Shown: positions 10,250 to 19,821, counted from the first letter of the stretch. The stretch is DNA of 64,000 bases from Rhizobiales bacterium 62-47 (GCA_001899255.1 MKVX01000013.1:186001-250000); one strand, 5' to 3'. The notes: generated from the letters alone by a model not told the origin. Made by a program: numbers and translations.

Positions 10250-12241
10250 CTAGCTTTTCAGCCGCGTCACGGCGGCCTCGACGACGGCTTCGGCGGTGAT
10301 GCCGAAGTGCTTGTAGAGGTCCTTTGCCGGGGCGCTGTGGCCGAAGCTGTGCATGCCGATGAAGCCGCCGTCCGGGCCGATCACGGCATCCCAACCGAAC
10401 CGGACCTGGGCTTCCACCGCAACCTTGACGGGTGCATTGCCGATGATGGTCCGTTTACGGTCGTCCGGCTGTTCAAGCAGCAGTTCGAGCGACGGTACCG
10501 AGACGACGCGGGCAGCGATGCCGCGCTCGACAAGCTGCTTCTGCGCCGCCACCGCGATCTCGACTTCCGAACCCGTGGCGAAGATCGACACTTTGGCCTC
10601 GCCGTTGGCGGCGACCAGTTCGTAGCCGCCGTGGGCGCAGCGATTGGTGGCGTCGGCCTGGGTCCGCACCGGCGTCAGGTTCTGCCGCGACAGCGCCAGC
10701 ACCGTCGGTCCCTTGGGGCGCTCCAGCGCCAGCTGCCAGCACTCGGCGGTTTCCACCGCATCGGCCGGACGGAACACCCGCATGTTCGGCATAGCCCGCA
10801 GCGCCGCGATATGTTCGACCGGCTGGTGCGTCGGGCCGTCCTCGCCGAGCCCGATCGAGTCGTGGGTCATGATGTAGACCACCTGAATGTGCGCCAGCGC
10901 CGAGATGCGCATCGCCGGGCGGGCGTAATCCGTGAAGCACAGGAAGGTGCCGCCGGCCGGGGCGAAGCCGCCGTGCAGCGCGAGGCCGTTCATCGCCGCC
11001 GCCATGCCCAACTCGCGAATGCCGTAATGGATGTAGCGGCCATCGTATTGGCCGGGCTGCACCTCTTTCAGGCCCTTGGTGCGGGTGTTGTTGGACGGCG
11101 TCAGGTCGGCGGAGCCGAGCAGCAGTTCCGGCATCGCCGGCACCAGCACGTCGAGCGCCAGTTCGCTGGCCTTGCGTGTCGCAATGGTCGGCGGTTCGGC
11201 GACCAGCTTGTCCTTCAGCTTGCGGATCACCTCGTCGAGATTTTTCGGTGGCGTGCGATCGATGACGCGGCGCTGGAATTCGCTGCGCTGGTCTTCCGGC
11301 TTGGCGGCAAGCCGCTTGCGCCAGTCGTTGTTGATGCGCCTGCCGCGTTTGCCGACGCGGCGCCAGGCGTTGAGGATATCGTCGGGAATCTCGAACGGGC
11401 CGTGGTTCCAGCCGAGCGCCTTCTTGGTCGCGGCGAGTTCGTCGGCGCCGAGCGGCTCGCCGTGCGCCTTCGAGGTACCGGCTTTATGCGGCGCGCCGAA
11501 ACCGATGGTGGTCTTGCAGGCGATCAGCGATGGCCGGTCCGACTTCTGGGCGCGGCGGATGGCGTTGGCGATGGCCTTCGGATCATGGCCGTCGATCTGC
11601 CGGGCGTTCCAGCCATGCGCCTTGAAGCGCGCCACCTGATCGACATTGTCGGTCAGCGTGATCGGGCCGTCGATGGTGATGCCGTTGTCGTCATAGAGGA
11701 AGATCAGCTTGTTGAGCTTGAGATGCCCGGCCAGCGCGATGGCCTCATGGCTGATGCCTTCCATCAGGTCGCCGTCCGAGCACAGGACGTAGGTGTAGTG
11801 ATCGACGACGTCGCCGCCGAATTCCGCCGCCAGCAGCCGCTCCGCCAGCGCGAAACCGACCGAGGTCGCCACGCCTTGTCCGAGCGGGCCGGTGGTGGTC
11901 TCGACGCCCGAGGTGATGAAGTTCTCCGGGTGTCCCGGCGTCTTCGAATTGAGCTGGCGGAAGTTCTTGATCTGGTCGAGCGTGACCTCCTTGTTGCCGG
12001 TCAGGTACAGCAACGCATAGAGCAGCATCGAGCCGTGGCCGGCCGACAGGATGAAACGGTCGCGATCCGGCCAATGCGGATCGGCGGCATCGAACTTGAG
12101 GAATTTGCTGAACAGCACGGTGGCGACGTCGGCGGCGCCCATCGGCAGGCCAGGGTGGCCGGATTTGGCCTTTTCCACGGCATCCATCGCGAGCGCACGA
12201 ATCGCGTTGGCCATATGGGTGTGATCGACGCCAGTTGTCAT
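10250..12241 (-). CDS. tkt: Transketolase
   Basis: A 663-aa thiamine-diphosphate enzyme moving two-carbon units between sugar phosphates. Motifs include '[13 protein letters not shown]', the cofactor-binding '[13 protein letters not shown]', the activating Glu in '[13 protein letters not shown]' and the pyrimidine-binding segment '[14 protein letters not shown]'. I take the ATG at 12241 ([20 protein letters not shown]); the frame extends about 20 codons upstream with atypical sequence. First gene of the minus-strand carbon block. The genes could serve the pentose phosphate pathway or a Calvin cycle, but no RuBisCO or PRK is in view. Confidence 0.96.
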   Translation of the reverse strand: MTTGVDHTHMANAIRALAMDAVEKAKSGHPGLPMGAADVATVLFSKFLKFDAADPHWPDRDRFILSAGHGSMLLYALLYLTGNKEVTLDQIKNFRQLNSKTPGHPENFITSGVETTTGPLGQGVATSVGFALAERLLAAEFGGDVVDHYTYVLCSDGDLMEGISHEAIALAGHLKLNKLIFLYDDNGITIDGPITLTDNVDQVARFKAHGWNARQIDGHDPKAIANAIRRAQKSDRPSLIACKTTIGFGAPHKAGTSKAHGEPLGADELAATKKALGWNHGPFEIPDDILNAWRRVGKRGRRINNDWRKRLAAKPEDQRSEFQRRVIDRTPPKNLDEVIRKLKDKLVAEPPTIATRKASELALDVLVPAMPELLLGSADLTPSNNTRTKGLKEVQPGQYDGRYIHYGIRELGMAAAMNGLALHGGFAPAGGTFLCFTDYARPAMRISALAHIQVVYIMTHDSIGLGEDGPTHQPVEHIAALRAMPNMRVFRPADAVETAECWQLALERPKGPTVLALSRQNLTPVRTQADATNRCAHGGYELVAANGEAKVSIFATGSEVEIAVAAQKQLVERGIAARVVSVPSLELLLEQPDDRKRTIIGNAPVKVAVEAQVRFGWDAVIGPDGGFIGMHSFGHSAPAKDLYKHFGITAEAVVEAAVTRLKS

Positions 12242-12530
12242 CGGCTTTGCCTGAAGTTTGAACGGTTTCGGGGACGGCCACGCGGGAGGTTGCCGCCATT
12301 GCACGCATTTTTGGTGAGCAGGGGCTGATTAGCACCCATCACCCAGTGAGTCCAAGGGGCGTCGCAAGCCTCGTGGGGCGATGCAGGTGGCATCGGCATG
12401 GATTGTGGTGCATAGCTGCTGAGCGACATTGCGCTGGGCTGCCTTGCCACGTAAATTTCAGGGTCTAAACGCTTGCCGGGTCGCGGCTTTTGCCGGCAGG
12501 CATCGAGCCTGTGGAAATACGCGGAGCGTC

Positions 12531-12866
12531 ATGAACAACCGGTCGCACGGTCATTTGAACAACGATGAGGCGGGAACCAACGGTTCTGCCGACATCGAGC
12601 ATGCGACCCGTCGCCTGGTGGCGGCGCTCGACGCGCTGGAAAGTGCCGTCGAGCGGCGGCGCGATGCCGACCGTGACGAAGAGGAACTGGCCAATCGCAT
12701 CCAGGCACTCGGCGCGGATCGTTCGCGGCTGGCCGATGAACTCGATGGCACGCTGGTGCGCTCGCGCAAACTCGAACGCGCCAATCGCGAGATCGCCGAG
12801 CGGCTCGATGCCGCGATCGGCAGCATTCGCGATGTGCTCGAGGAAGAGGAGGGTGACAAGCCATGA
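12531..12866 (+). CDS. DUF4164-type small coiled-coil protein
   Basis: A 111-aa, highly charged, alpha-helical protein ('RRLVAALDALESAVERRRDAD', 'LADELDGTLVRSRKLERA') with heptad-like spacing across nearly its whole length. It matches the DUF4164 proteins that precede zapA in Rhizobiales. The ATG at 12531 is chosen because the 34 codons upstream lack helical character. Its stop overlaps the zapA start by 4 nt (ATGA), so the two are translationally coupled. A role with ZapA at the division septum is a guess from context. Confidence 0.75.
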   Translation: MNNRSHGHLNNDEAGTNGSADIEHATRRLVAALDALESAVERRRDADRDEEELANRIQALGADRSRLADELDGTLVRSRKLERANREIAERLDAAIGSIRDVLEEEEGDKP

Positions 12867-13246
12867 GCCACATCAGCGTCACCATCAACGGTCGCCAGTA
12901 TCGCATGGCCTGCGAAGAAGGGCAGGAGGTGCGGCTGCTGAAACTCGCCGAGAGTTTCGAGGCGCGCATCGGCAATCTGCGCGGCAAGTTCGGCGAGATC
13001 GGCGACGCGCGGCTGACGGTGATGGCGGCGCTGACGGTGAGCGATGAATTGATGGATGCCAGCCAGCGCATCCGCGCGCTGGAGGAGGAACTCGAAGCGT
13101 TGCGCGATGTCCGTATCGCTTCGGCGGAGCGTACGCGCGCCACGCAAACGGCGGTGGCCAATGCGTTGAATGCCGCAGCCGAACGCATCGAGAAGACGAC
13201 GCAGGTGCTCAATCGGACCGTCGGCGGCGGCATCGCGATCGGCTAG
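12863..13246 (+). CDS. zapA: Cell division protein ZapA
   Basis: A 127-aa ZapA, a cytosolic dimer/tetramer that bundles FtsZ filaments. The start 'MSHISVTINGRQYRMACEEG' and the helix 'LAESFEARIGNLRGKFGEIG' are typical, followed by a coiled coil ('IRALEEELEALRDVRI'). The start codon overlaps the DUF4164 stop. Downstream come a 6S RNA and the 5-formyl-THF cyclo-ligase gene, the same order as zapA-ssrS-ygfA in enterobacteria, which strengthens all three assignments. Confidence 0.9.
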   Translation: MSHISVTINGRQYRMACEEGQEVRLLKLAESFEARIGNLRGKFGEIGDARLTVMAALTVSDELMDASQRIRALEEELEALRDVRIASAERTRATQTAVANALNAAAERIEKTTQVLNRTVGGGIAIG

Positions 13247-13345
13247 CGATTTTCAATCGCTTGTGAACATTTTCTTCCGCGTCATGTCCGGCCGCGCCCC
13301 TCGTGGCGAGGAGCGCGTAGCGCGTCTCGAACCATAATGCCGCGG

Positions 13346-13395
13346 GAGGCCAAGTGAGGCTATGCGAGGCTATGCGAGGCCAAGTGAGGCCGTGC
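13346..13395 (+). repeat. Five tandem decamers GAGGCNNNGN
   Basis: Five 10-bp units follow each other without gap: GAGGCCAAGT, GAGGCTATGC, GAGGCTATGC, GAGGCCAAGT, GAGGCCGTGC. The GAGGC half is invariant and the other half alternates. There are no spacers, so it is not a CRISPR. It lies in the zapA-6S RNA intergenic region. Confidence 0.8.
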
Positions 13396-13599
13396 AGCTC
13401 ATCCTTCGCGACGCGACCGAGCGGTCGCCCTCAGGTTGAGGTCTTCCGTCGCGGGGAGGCCGTCTCGCGAAAGTTCGGGCGGCGTCGAGCGCGTTCACCC
13501 TCTCCCTCCGCCTCAAGGGGAGAGTCGGGCCATGGGTCGGATGGAGGCTGGCATCTGTGCATCATCGCCATTACATTGGCGTGGCGAAGCTGCGTCGCG
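13396..13599. other. Gene-free stretch between zapA and the 6S RNA
   Basis: It contains a degenerate family A half-palindrome (CATCCTTCGCGACGCGACC...CCCTCAGGTTGAGG) and a CCCTCTCCCTCC...GGGGAGAGTCGGG stretch related to family C. The 6S RNA promoter should lie in its last 60 bp, but I see no convincing -35/-10 pair. Confidence 0.5.
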
Positions 13600-13745
13600 C
13601 GTCAGGAGCCATATATCCCCGGGGCCTTATCGATCCTTTAGGGAACTGTCCCTGGCCGGGTCCGTGGACCCGGACATATGGTGCCCACCTACTTTCGTAG
13701 GGAACTCCGGGATCGAGCGCTCCAACGGCCATCGCGGCTTCGCAC
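13600..13745 (+). ncRNA. ssrS: 6S RNA, alphaproteobacterial type
   Basis: A long imperfect hairpin lies between zapA and the 5-formyl-THF cyclo-ligase gene, the conserved place for 6S RNA. TCGATCC (13630-13636) pairs with GGATCGA (13710-13716), and AGCC with GGCT further out. The closed arm carries the perfect hairpin CCGGGTCCGTGGACCCGG. GGGAACTGTCCCTGG and GGTGCCCACCTAC...GTAGGGAACTCC resemble the conserved core of Rhizobiales 6S RNAs as I remember them. 6S RNA mimics an open promoter and sequesters sigma-70 RNA polymerase in stationary phase. The exact ends are estimates. Confidence 0.72.
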
Positions 13746-13771
13746 TTTCCTTTTTGCAATATCACGACGTC

Positions 13772-13859
13772 GTCGTGGCCGGGCTTGTCCCGGCCACCCA
13801 CGTCTTTAGTGTGCGCCGACGAAGAAGACGTGGATGCCCGGCACAAGGCCGGGCATGAC
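13772..13859. repeat. Paired family B palindromes with an 18-bp spacer
   Basis: Two 35-nt units (13772-13806 and 13825-13859) face each other. Each is itself a palindrome (GGCCGGGCTTGTCCCGGCC; GCCCGGCACAAGGCCGGGC), and both share the CCACGTCTT / AAGACGTGG outer part. This is the same architecture as the unit carrying a nuclease gene at 22425-22799, but with no gene inside. The right unit overlaps the reading frame just before the cyclo-ligase start. Confidence 0.85.
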
Positions 13860-13869
13860 GGCGGGGCCA

Positions 13870-14439
13870 ATGTCGATCGACAAAAACACAATACGCGCCA
13901 CTGCAATTGCAAAACGCGACACATTGAGCGCTGCACAGCGCGAGGCTGCCGCGCAGCGTCTCGCGATGCACGACGCAGCGTTCGACATCAAGCCCGGCAC
14001 CGTGGTTGCCGGTTACATGCCGATGCGCGGCGAGATCGATCCGCGCCCACTGATGCACGCGCTTGCCGCGCGCGGCGCGCATCTCGCTCTGCCGGTGGTC
14101 GTGGCGCGCGATGCCCCGCTGCTGTTTCGTGCTTGGCAGGCGAATGATGCGCTGGTGGCGGGTCCGTTCGGCACGAGTCATCCGGAAGATCATATCGGCA
14201 ACGTCGTGCCCGATATCCTGCTGGTGCCGCTTGCCGCGTTCGACCGCATCGGCCATCGCATCGGTTACGGCGGCGGCTACTACGACCGCACCCTGCAAAA
14301 GCTGCGTGCCGCAACGACAATCGTCGCAGCGGGTGTTGCATTTGCCATACAGGAGGTCGAAACTGTTCCGGCATCACATCATGACGCGGTGCTCGATCTC
14401 GTATTGACGGATGTCGAGAGCATCGATCTGCGGAGTTAG
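13870..14439 (+). CDS. 5-formyltetrahydrofolate cyclo-ligase
   Basis: A 189-aa enzyme of the YgfA/MTHFS family that uses ATP to convert 5-formyl-THF to 5,10-methenyl-THF. The signature 'GYGGGYYDRTL' (near 137) and 'MPMRGEIDPRPLM' are present, and 'LLVPLAAFDRIGHRIG' precedes the glycine-rich motif. The start is set at 13870 (MSIDKN), because the 12 codons upstream are encoded by a family B palindrome and are not protein-like. The position after zapA and 6S RNA matches the enterobacterial order. Confidence 0.9.
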   Translation: MSIDKNTIRATAIAKRDTLSAAQREAAAQRLAMHDAAFDIKPGTVVAGYMPMRGEIDPRPLMHALAARGAHLALPVVVARDAPLLFRAWQANDALVAGPFGTSHPEDHIGNVVPDILLVPLAAFDRIGHRIGYGGGYYDRTLQKLRAATTIVAAGVAFAIQEVETVPASHHDAVLDLVLTDVESIDLRS

Positions 14440-14444
14440 GTCAA

Positions 14445-15284
14445 TTGCGCATTCTGTTTGTTGGCGACGTGGTCGGGCGAAGCGGCCGCGACGCGATTGT
14501 CGAGCATCTTCCCAAAGCCATCGCCGACTGGAACATCGAACTCGCCATCGTCAATGGTGAGAATGCCGCCGGCGGTTTCGGCATCACCGAAGCGATCTAC
14601 AACGATTTTCTCGATGCGGGTGCCGATGCGGTGACGCTCGGCAATCATTCGTGGAATCAGAAAGAGGCGCTGGTGTTCATCGAACGCGCACCGCGCCTGA
14701 TCCGCCCGATCAATTACATGCCCGGCACGCCCGGTCGCGGCGCGGCGCTGATCGACACCAAGCGCGGCCGCCGCGCGCTGGTCATCAATGCGCTGGGACG
14801 CTTGTTCATGGAGCCGGTGGACGATCCGTTCGCGATGATCGACCGCGAGATCGAAGCCTGTCCGCTGCGCAGCGGCGCCGACGCCATCGTCGTCGATTTC
14901 CATTGCGAGGCGACTAGCGAGAAGCAGGGCGCGGGGCATTTCTGCGATGGCCGCGCCAGCCTTGTGGTCGGCACGCATACGCATATCCCGACCTCCGATC
15001 ACCAGATCCTGCCGGGCGGCACCGCCTACATGACCGATGCCGGCATGACCGGCGATTACGATTCGATCATCGGCATGAACAAGGAAGAACCGCTGCGACG
15101 CTTCACCACCGGAATTCCCTCGGCGCGCTTCGAGCCGGCCACCGGCGAAGCGACGATGAGCGGCATCGCGGTCGAGACCGACGATGCCACCGGGCTCGCG
15201 ATCCGGGTTGCGCCGGTGCGTGTCGGCGGCCGGCTCGAGCGCGCGGTGCCGACGTTCTGGGCGAAACAGACCGCGGACGCCTGA
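14445..15284 (+). CDS. YmdB-type metallophosphoesterase (TIGR00282 family)
   Basis: A 279-aa metallophosphoesterase. The di-metal motifs are visible in order: 'GDVVGRSGRD' at the N-terminus, 'NGENAAGGFG', 'LGNHSWNQ', 'FHCEAT' and 'GTHTHIPTSD'. In Bacillus the homologue YmdB hydrolyses 2',3'-cyclic nucleotides; the substrate here is not shown. The start is TTG at 14445, preceded by GTTAGG and 5 nt after the cyclo-ligase stop, so the two genes are probably co-transcribed. Confidence 0.9.
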   Translation: MRILFVGDVVGRSGRDAIVEHLPKAIADWNIELAIVNGENAAGGFGITEAIYNDFLDAGADAVTLGNHSWNQKEALVFIERAPRLIRPINYMPGTPGRGAALIDTKRGRRALVINALGRLFMEPVDDPFAMIDREIEACPLRSGADAIVVDFHCEATSEKQGAGHFCDGRASLVVGTHTHIPTSDHQILPGGTAYMTDAGMTGDYDSIIGMNKEEPLRRFTTGIPSARFEPATGEATMSGIAVETDDATGLAIRVAPVRVGGRLERAVPTFWAKQTADA

Positions 15285-15336
15285 CGCGGCCTGAGCCTGC
15301 TTTCGCTCGCCGACAAGCCGCTCTAACATCGGGGCC

Positions 15337-16893
15337 ATGTCGAGGCTGCTGCCAATCGGGAGCGTGCCGCTGATGCGCATTCGCTGGCGCCGGTGTCGCA
15401 TACTCGCCGTCTGTGTCGGAGCGATGCTGCTGGCCGCGCCGGGGTTTGCCGCCGAGTTGTCGCTCGCACCGTCCAGCATGTCGCGCGTTGGCAGCGTCGA
15501 TGCGCGCTTCCAGTCCTACAACGTCGAGATGGTCGAAGTCACCGGCGGCCGTTTCTGGAAGCCTTACGATGCGTCGTCGGCAGCGACAGCGGGACCGGAG
15601 CGCGTCGACGACGCGGCATCGCGGCTGTTCGCCTATCGCGCGCCGATCAATTTGACCAACGCGCGGTTGCGTCGGCTCGCGGCGGCGCTGGGTCCGGCCT
15701 ATGTGCGGATCAGCGGCACCTGGGCCAATTCCACTTACTTCGCCGATAGCGACAACGCCTTGCAGGTGCCGCCGGATGGTTTCAACGGCGTGCTGACGCG
15801 GCAGCAATGGCACGACGTGGTGGATTTCGCGCAAGCCGTCGATGCCGAGATCGTGACGTCGTTCGCGGTGAGCCGTGGCGCGCGCGACGAGAACGGCGTG
15901 TGGAACGCCGATCAGGCGCGGCGCTTGATCGGCTACACGCGCGGCGTCGGCGGCCGCATCGCTGCCGTCGAGTTCATGAACGAGCCGGACCTCGCCACCA
16001 TCGGCGGGCTGCCGCCGGGTTACGACGCCAGTGCCTATCGCCGCGACTTCGCGATTTTCCGCGCCTTCATCGGTTGGGCCGATCCGTCGATAAAAATTCT
16101 CGGGCCGGGGCTGGCCGGGCAGGCGGCGTCGGGCGCCGATTGGCTTGCGGCGTCAGCCTCCGGCCTCGACGTGTTTTCCTATCATCATTACGGCGCGCTG
16201 TCGGAACGTTGCGGCGGCGATGCGACGCCGGCGAACGCGCTCTCCGACGACTGGCTGGCGCGCACCGATGCGGCGTTGGCGTTTCAGCGCGGGCTGCACG
16301 ATCGCTTCACGCGGGGCAAGCCGATCTGGCTCACCGAAACCGCCGAGGCGGCGTGCGGCGGCAATCGCTGGGCCAAGGCGTTCCTCGATACGTTCCGCTA
16401 TCTCGATCAACTCGGTCGCCTCGCCAGGCAGCATGTGCAGGTGGTGATGCACAATACCTTGGCCGCCAGCAACTACGGCCTGCTCGATGAGACGACGCTC
16501 GCGCCGCGGCCGAATTACTGGGGCGCGCTGCTGTGGCGCAGGCTGATGGGGCCGACCGTGCTCGATGCCGGTGTCCCGCCGCAGCCGGGCCTGCATGTCT
16601 ACGCGCATTGTCTGCGTGATGTCGCGGGCGGCGTCGCGGTGCTGGTCATCAACAACGGTCACGCCGTGGCGCGGACGCTGCGGCTGCCGCTGGCCTCGCA
16701 GCGCTACACGCTGGATGCAACGGAGCTTGCCGGAACGCAGGTGCGGCTCAACGGGCTGCTGCTGGCACTCACCGGCACGGATGAATTGCCGTCCCTCGAT
16801 GGCAGCGCGACGGCGCCGGGTGCGGTGACGTTCGCGCCAGCGACGATCACGTTTCTGGCGTTGCCCGATGCGCGCAACGCCGCGTGCCGGTGA
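15337..16893 (+). CDS. Secreted glycoside hydrolase, GH79/heparanase-like
   Basis: A 518-aa protein with an N-terminal signal sequence (hydrophobic core ILAVCVGAMLLAAPGFA). It is a (beta/alpha)8 glycosidase like GH79 (heparanase/beta-glucuronidase). 'RFQSYNVEMVEVTGGRFW' and 'YVRISGTWANSTYF' resemble heparanase N-termini. The proposed acid/base is E216 in 'FMNEPDL' and the nucleophile E334 in 'WLTETAEA'. A beta-sandwich-like C-terminus follows. An alternative ATG at 15373 gives a more usual signal peptide. The substrate is unknown, perhaps a uronate-containing polysaccharide. Confidence 0.72.
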   Translation: MSRLLPIGSVPLMRIRWRRCRILAVCVGAMLLAAPGFAAELSLAPSSMSRVGSVDARFQSYNVEMVEVTGGRFWKPYDASSAATAGPERVDDAASRLFAYRAPINLTNARLRRLAAALGPAYVRISGTWANSTYFADSDNALQVPPDGFNGVLTRQQWHDVVDFAQAVDAEIVTSFAVSRGARDENGVWNADQARRLIGYTRGVGGRIAAVEFMNEPDLATIGGLPPGYDASAYRRDFAIFRAFIGWADPSIKILGPGLAGQAASGADWLAASASGLDVFSYHHYGALSERCGGDATPANALSDDWLARTDAALAFQRGLHDRFTRGKPIWLTETAEAACGGNRWAKAFLDTFRYLDQLGRLARQHVQVVMHNTLAASNYGLLDETTLAPRPNYWGALLWRRLMGPTVLDAGVPPQPGLHVYAHCLRDVAGGVAVLVINNGHAVARTLRLPLASQRYTLDATELAGTQVRLNGLLLALTGTDELPSLDGSATAPGAVTFAPATITFLALPDARNAACR

Positions 16894-16930
16894 TGACGAT
16901 CTGACATGTGCGAACGCGCCCGTGTTCGCC

Positions 16931-17022
16931 GTCATCCTGAGATGCGAGCGACACTTGTCGCGAGCCTCGAAGGATGCGGCCGCCTTCGAGGCCATTGCTT
17001 TGCAATGGCGCCTCAGGGTGAC
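16931..17022. repeat. Paired palindromic repeat, family A
   Basis: Opens with GTCATCCTGAGATGCGAGC and closes with GCCTCAGGGTGAC; inner loops GCGACACTTGTCGC and GCCATTGCTTTGCAATGGC are perfect palindromes. It lies between the convergent glycosidase and chemoreceptor genes and could terminate both. Confidence 0.85.
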
Positions 17023-17046
17023 GGCTGTTGTTAGTTTCGTTGCTGC

Positions 17047-18810
17047 CTACAATTTGTACGCCGTGCGGAAGCCGCCCCAGTGGCGGCCTTGCACGCGCAG
17101 CGGCACGTCGATCTCGCGCATCATCACGGTGACGCCATTGCCCATGTCGCGGGCGTAGCTCTGGATCAGGTAGGACCGCGTGTTGCGGCCCGCGGCCAGT
17201 CCGGCCATGTCGTTGAAGATGCGCCGGTTGCGGCTGTTGGCGGTGTTCCATGCGACGTCGCCGGGCCGTTGCGGCTGCGAATAGATCTTGTTGTGCACCG
17301 GCAGGTAGCCGTTGCGGTCGACCACGGCGCAGAACGTCATGCGCTTGTCGCGGGCGAGGAAGGCTTCCTGGAAGGCGGGCAGCGCGCGTTCGGTCCAGTC
17401 GAGAAAGCGGGTGCGATGCTGCATCGGATTGGTGCCGGGGATTTCGACGTAGTTTTCATCGAACAGATCGTCGACGCTGATGGCGTGGCTGTTGATCGCA
17501 TCGTCGAACATCTTGTTCAGCGTCTCGCCGGCTTCCATGGCGCGCGTCACCAGTTCGGTGTTCTCGTCGTGGATCGCCCACAGCACATCCTCGATGGCGT
17601 TACTCAGCGCGGCGGTGGGCGCCACGAACTCCGCCTGCATGCCTGCGGGCGTGGCCTTGACACAGCGGACCTGGCAATCGCCGATGCCGCTGAGCTTTGC
17701 CGCGAGCGTTGAACCGAGCGGCAGGGTCTGTGCGGCCGGACCGCAGATCAGGATGCCTTCGAGCGAGATTTCGTAGACCGGAGCCTGCAGACGGGCCTGC
17801 CCGCCGCGGGCCGCAATCTCGATGTCGAGATGACACGGCAGCCGCTCGCGCATGCGCCAGTCGCTGTCGTCGCGCCGCAGCAGCACGGCGCAACGCGATT
17901 TGAGTTTTTCGGTGAACCGCGCCACCGCCTCGCCCGCCTGCGCCATAGTGGTGCCGTGGGTTTCGGCCTGCTGCGTCGCCGCGTCGATATCGCTGGCGCT
18001 GTTGCCGACCGAAGCGATGAAGTTGGATGCGATGGCGGCGTTGCTCGCCATCTCGCTGGTGGTGGCGCCCTGTTCCGCCACCGCCTGGTTGACGTTGCCG
18101 AACACCGGGCGAATGGCATCGATCGCCGCGGAAATCCGATGCACGGCATCGATCGATGTCGCGGCGTCCTGCTGCAGGGCGTCGATCTTCTGCTTGATCT
18201 CTTCGGTGGCGTTCTGCGTCTGCACCGCCAGCGCCTTCACCTCGGAGGCGACCACGGCGAAACCGCGCCCCGCATCGCCGGCACGCGCCGCCTCGATGGT
18301 GGAGTTGAGCGCCAGCAGCGTGGTCTGCTTGGCGATGGTGGCGATCAGGTTGACGACATTGCCGATGGCGGCGGAGGATTCGCGCAGGCGATCGACATTG
18401 GCGCCGGCTTCGCGCGCGGCGTCGCCGGCCTGGTCGGCCAGCCGTCCGGCCTCGCGCACCTGGCTATTGATGCCGTCGGCGGAGTGGCTGAACTTGTCGG
18501 CGGCCTGCGAAAAGGTCGCCGCGGTCTGCTTGGCGGTGCTGGTGTGCTCGGTCAGCGTATTGGTGCGCTGGCGAATGTCCGACAGCGTGATGGCGGTGGA
18601 TTCCGCGCCGCTGGCGACGGAACTGGCGGCGCGTTCGAGTTGGCGGATCATGGCGCCGAGTTCGAGCTCGAGCAGATCGAGGATCTCCTTGGCGGAATCG
18701 GCGGTCGGCAGGCCGGGATCGCTGGGCGGAGCTGAAGTCGACACGGGTGCCGGGCTGCTCTCGGCCGCCGCCGGGTGCGGCGGACGTTTGCGGAAAATCG
18801 CCAATGCCAT
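17047..18810 (-). CDS. Soluble methyl-accepting chemotaxis-type sensor with PilZ-like domain
   Basis: A 587-aa protein without membrane segments. A Pro/Ala-rich N-terminus (1-40) leads into a chemoreceptor signalling coiled coil (about 40-300) with the hairpin tip around '[27 protein letters not shown]'. A PilZ-like segment ('[14 protein letters not shown]...EISLEGILI', about 325-410) follows. It ends with a Cache-like region ('DENYVEIPG...[13 protein letters not shown]', '[20 protein letters not shown]') typical of Rhizobiales cytosolic receptors. The PilZ RxxxR is present, but the D/NxSxxG motif reads ExSxxG, so c-di-GMP binding is doubtful. No che genes are nearby. Confidence 0.85.
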   Translation of the reverse strand: MALAIFRKRPPHPAAAESSPAPVSTSAPPSDPGLPTADSAKEILDLLELELGAMIRQLERAASSVASGAESTAITLSDIRQRTNTLTEHTSTAKQTAATFSQAADKFSHSADGINSQVREAGRLADQAGDAAREAGANVDRLRESSAAIGNVVNLIATIAKQTTLLALNSTIEAARAGDAGRGFAVVASEVKALAVQTQNATEEIKQKIDALQQDAATSIDAVHRISAAIDAIRPVFGNVNQAVAEQGATTSEMASNAAIASNFIASVGNSASDIDAATQQAETHGTTMAQAGEAVARFTEKLKSRCAVLLRRDDSDWRMRERLPCHLDIEIAARGGQARLQAPVYEISLEGILICGPAAQTLPLGSTLAAKLSGIGDCQVRCVKATPAGMQAEFVAPTAALSNAIEDVLWAIHDENTELVTRAMEAGETLNKMFDDAINSHAISVDDLFDENYVEIPGTNPMQHRTRFLDWTERALPAFQEAFLARDKRMTFCAVVDRNGYLPVHNKIYSQPQRPGDVAWNTANSRNRRIFNDMAGLAAGRNTRSYLIQSYARDMGNGVTVMMREIDVPLRVQGRHWGGFRTAYKL

Positions 18811-19074
18811 GATAACTGTCTCGATCCGTGACGCTCAGCCGGATCATCGCACCGTCATGTAAAGCTCCGGTTAACCACGGCATCGGCCCGAAATGGCCGC
18901 GGCAGGTGCCAGCCGGCGCTTTGATTTTGCCGTAGCCGGGATTATAAGCCGCGCTCTGCGGGGATGTTTTTGCGGCCGTCCGGGCGCCTGCGCGGCAGCT
19001 GGGGCGATGCATATCTCCCTGACGCAGCAAACGTTTTCGTACCGACGCGACATTCAGCTAGGAGCACCATCCGG

Positions 19075-19821
19075 ATGGCCGGGCATTCCCAGTTCAAGAA
19101 CATCATGCACCGCAAGGGGCGTCAGGATGCCCAGAAATCGAAGCTGTTCAGCAAGCTGGCGCGCGAAATCACCGTTGCCGCCAAGCTCGGCACTCCGGAC
19201 CCGGCGATGAATCCGCGGTTGCGCGCGGCGGTGATCGCGGCGCGCGGCGAGAACATGCCGAAGGACAATATCGAGCGGGCCATCAAGAAGGCGCTCGGCA
19301 ACGAGGCGGAGAACTACGACGAGATCCGTTACGAAGGTTACGGGCCGGGCGGCGTCGCGGTCATCATGGAAGTGCTCACCGACAACCGCAATCGCGCCGC
19401 CTCCGATATCCGCTCCTACTTCACCAAGTCGGGCGGCAACCTCGGCGAAACCGGCTCGGTGTCGTTCATGTTCGACCGGCTCGGCGTCATCGAATATCCC
19501 GCCGACAAGGCCTCCGCCGATGACATGCTGGAAGCGGCCATCGAGGCTGGCGCCGACGATGTGGTGTCGGGCGAGGGCGGCCACGAAATCTATGCCTCGC
19601 AGGAGAGCTTTCGCGAGGTCGCCAAGGCGCTCGAAGCCAAGTTCGGCGAAGCCCGCAAGGTGGCGCTGATCTGGAAACCGCAGAACACCGTCGCGGTCGA
19701 TGACGAGACCGGCGAGAAGCTGCTCAAGCTGATCGACCTGCTCAACGATCACGACGACGTTCAGAACGTCTATGCCAACTTCGAGGTCTCTGACACGCTC
19801 GTCGCCAAGATGGGCGGCTGA
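19075..19821 (+). CDS. yebC: YebC/PmpR-family regulatory/translation factor
   Basis: A 248-aa YebC-family protein starting '[20 protein letters not shown]', the family hallmark; '[18 protein letters not shown]' and '[19 protein letters not shown]' are also conserved. Members have been described both as DNA-binding regulators and as factors that relieve ribosome stalling at proline runs. TAGGAG stands about 10 nt before the ATG at 19075. A frame extends 37 codons further upstream without family similarity. It is often next to ruvC in bacteria, and here ruvC lies 2 kb downstream, after mgtE. Confidence 0.95.
   Translation: MAGHSQFKNIMHRKGRQDAQKSKLFSKLAREITVAAKLGTPDPAMNPRLRAAVIAARGENMPKDNIERAIKKALGNEAENYDEIRYEGYGPGGVAVIMEVLTDNRNRAASDIRSYFTKSGGNLGETGSVSFMFDRLGVIEYPADKASADDMLEAAIEAGADDVVSGEGGHEIYASQESFREVAKALEAKFGEARKVALIWKPQNTVAVDDETGEKLLKLIDLLNDHDDVQNVYANFEVSDTLVAKMGG

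Noticed and set aside
10307..12328. A 673-codon open frame antisense to transketolase
   Set aside because: It mirrors the conserved tkt gene, has an Arg/Gly/His-rich composition typical of high-GC antisense frames, and contains no recognisable motif.
13346..13395. Possible CRISPR array
   Set aside because: The decamers are contiguous without spacers and no cas genes are in the window.
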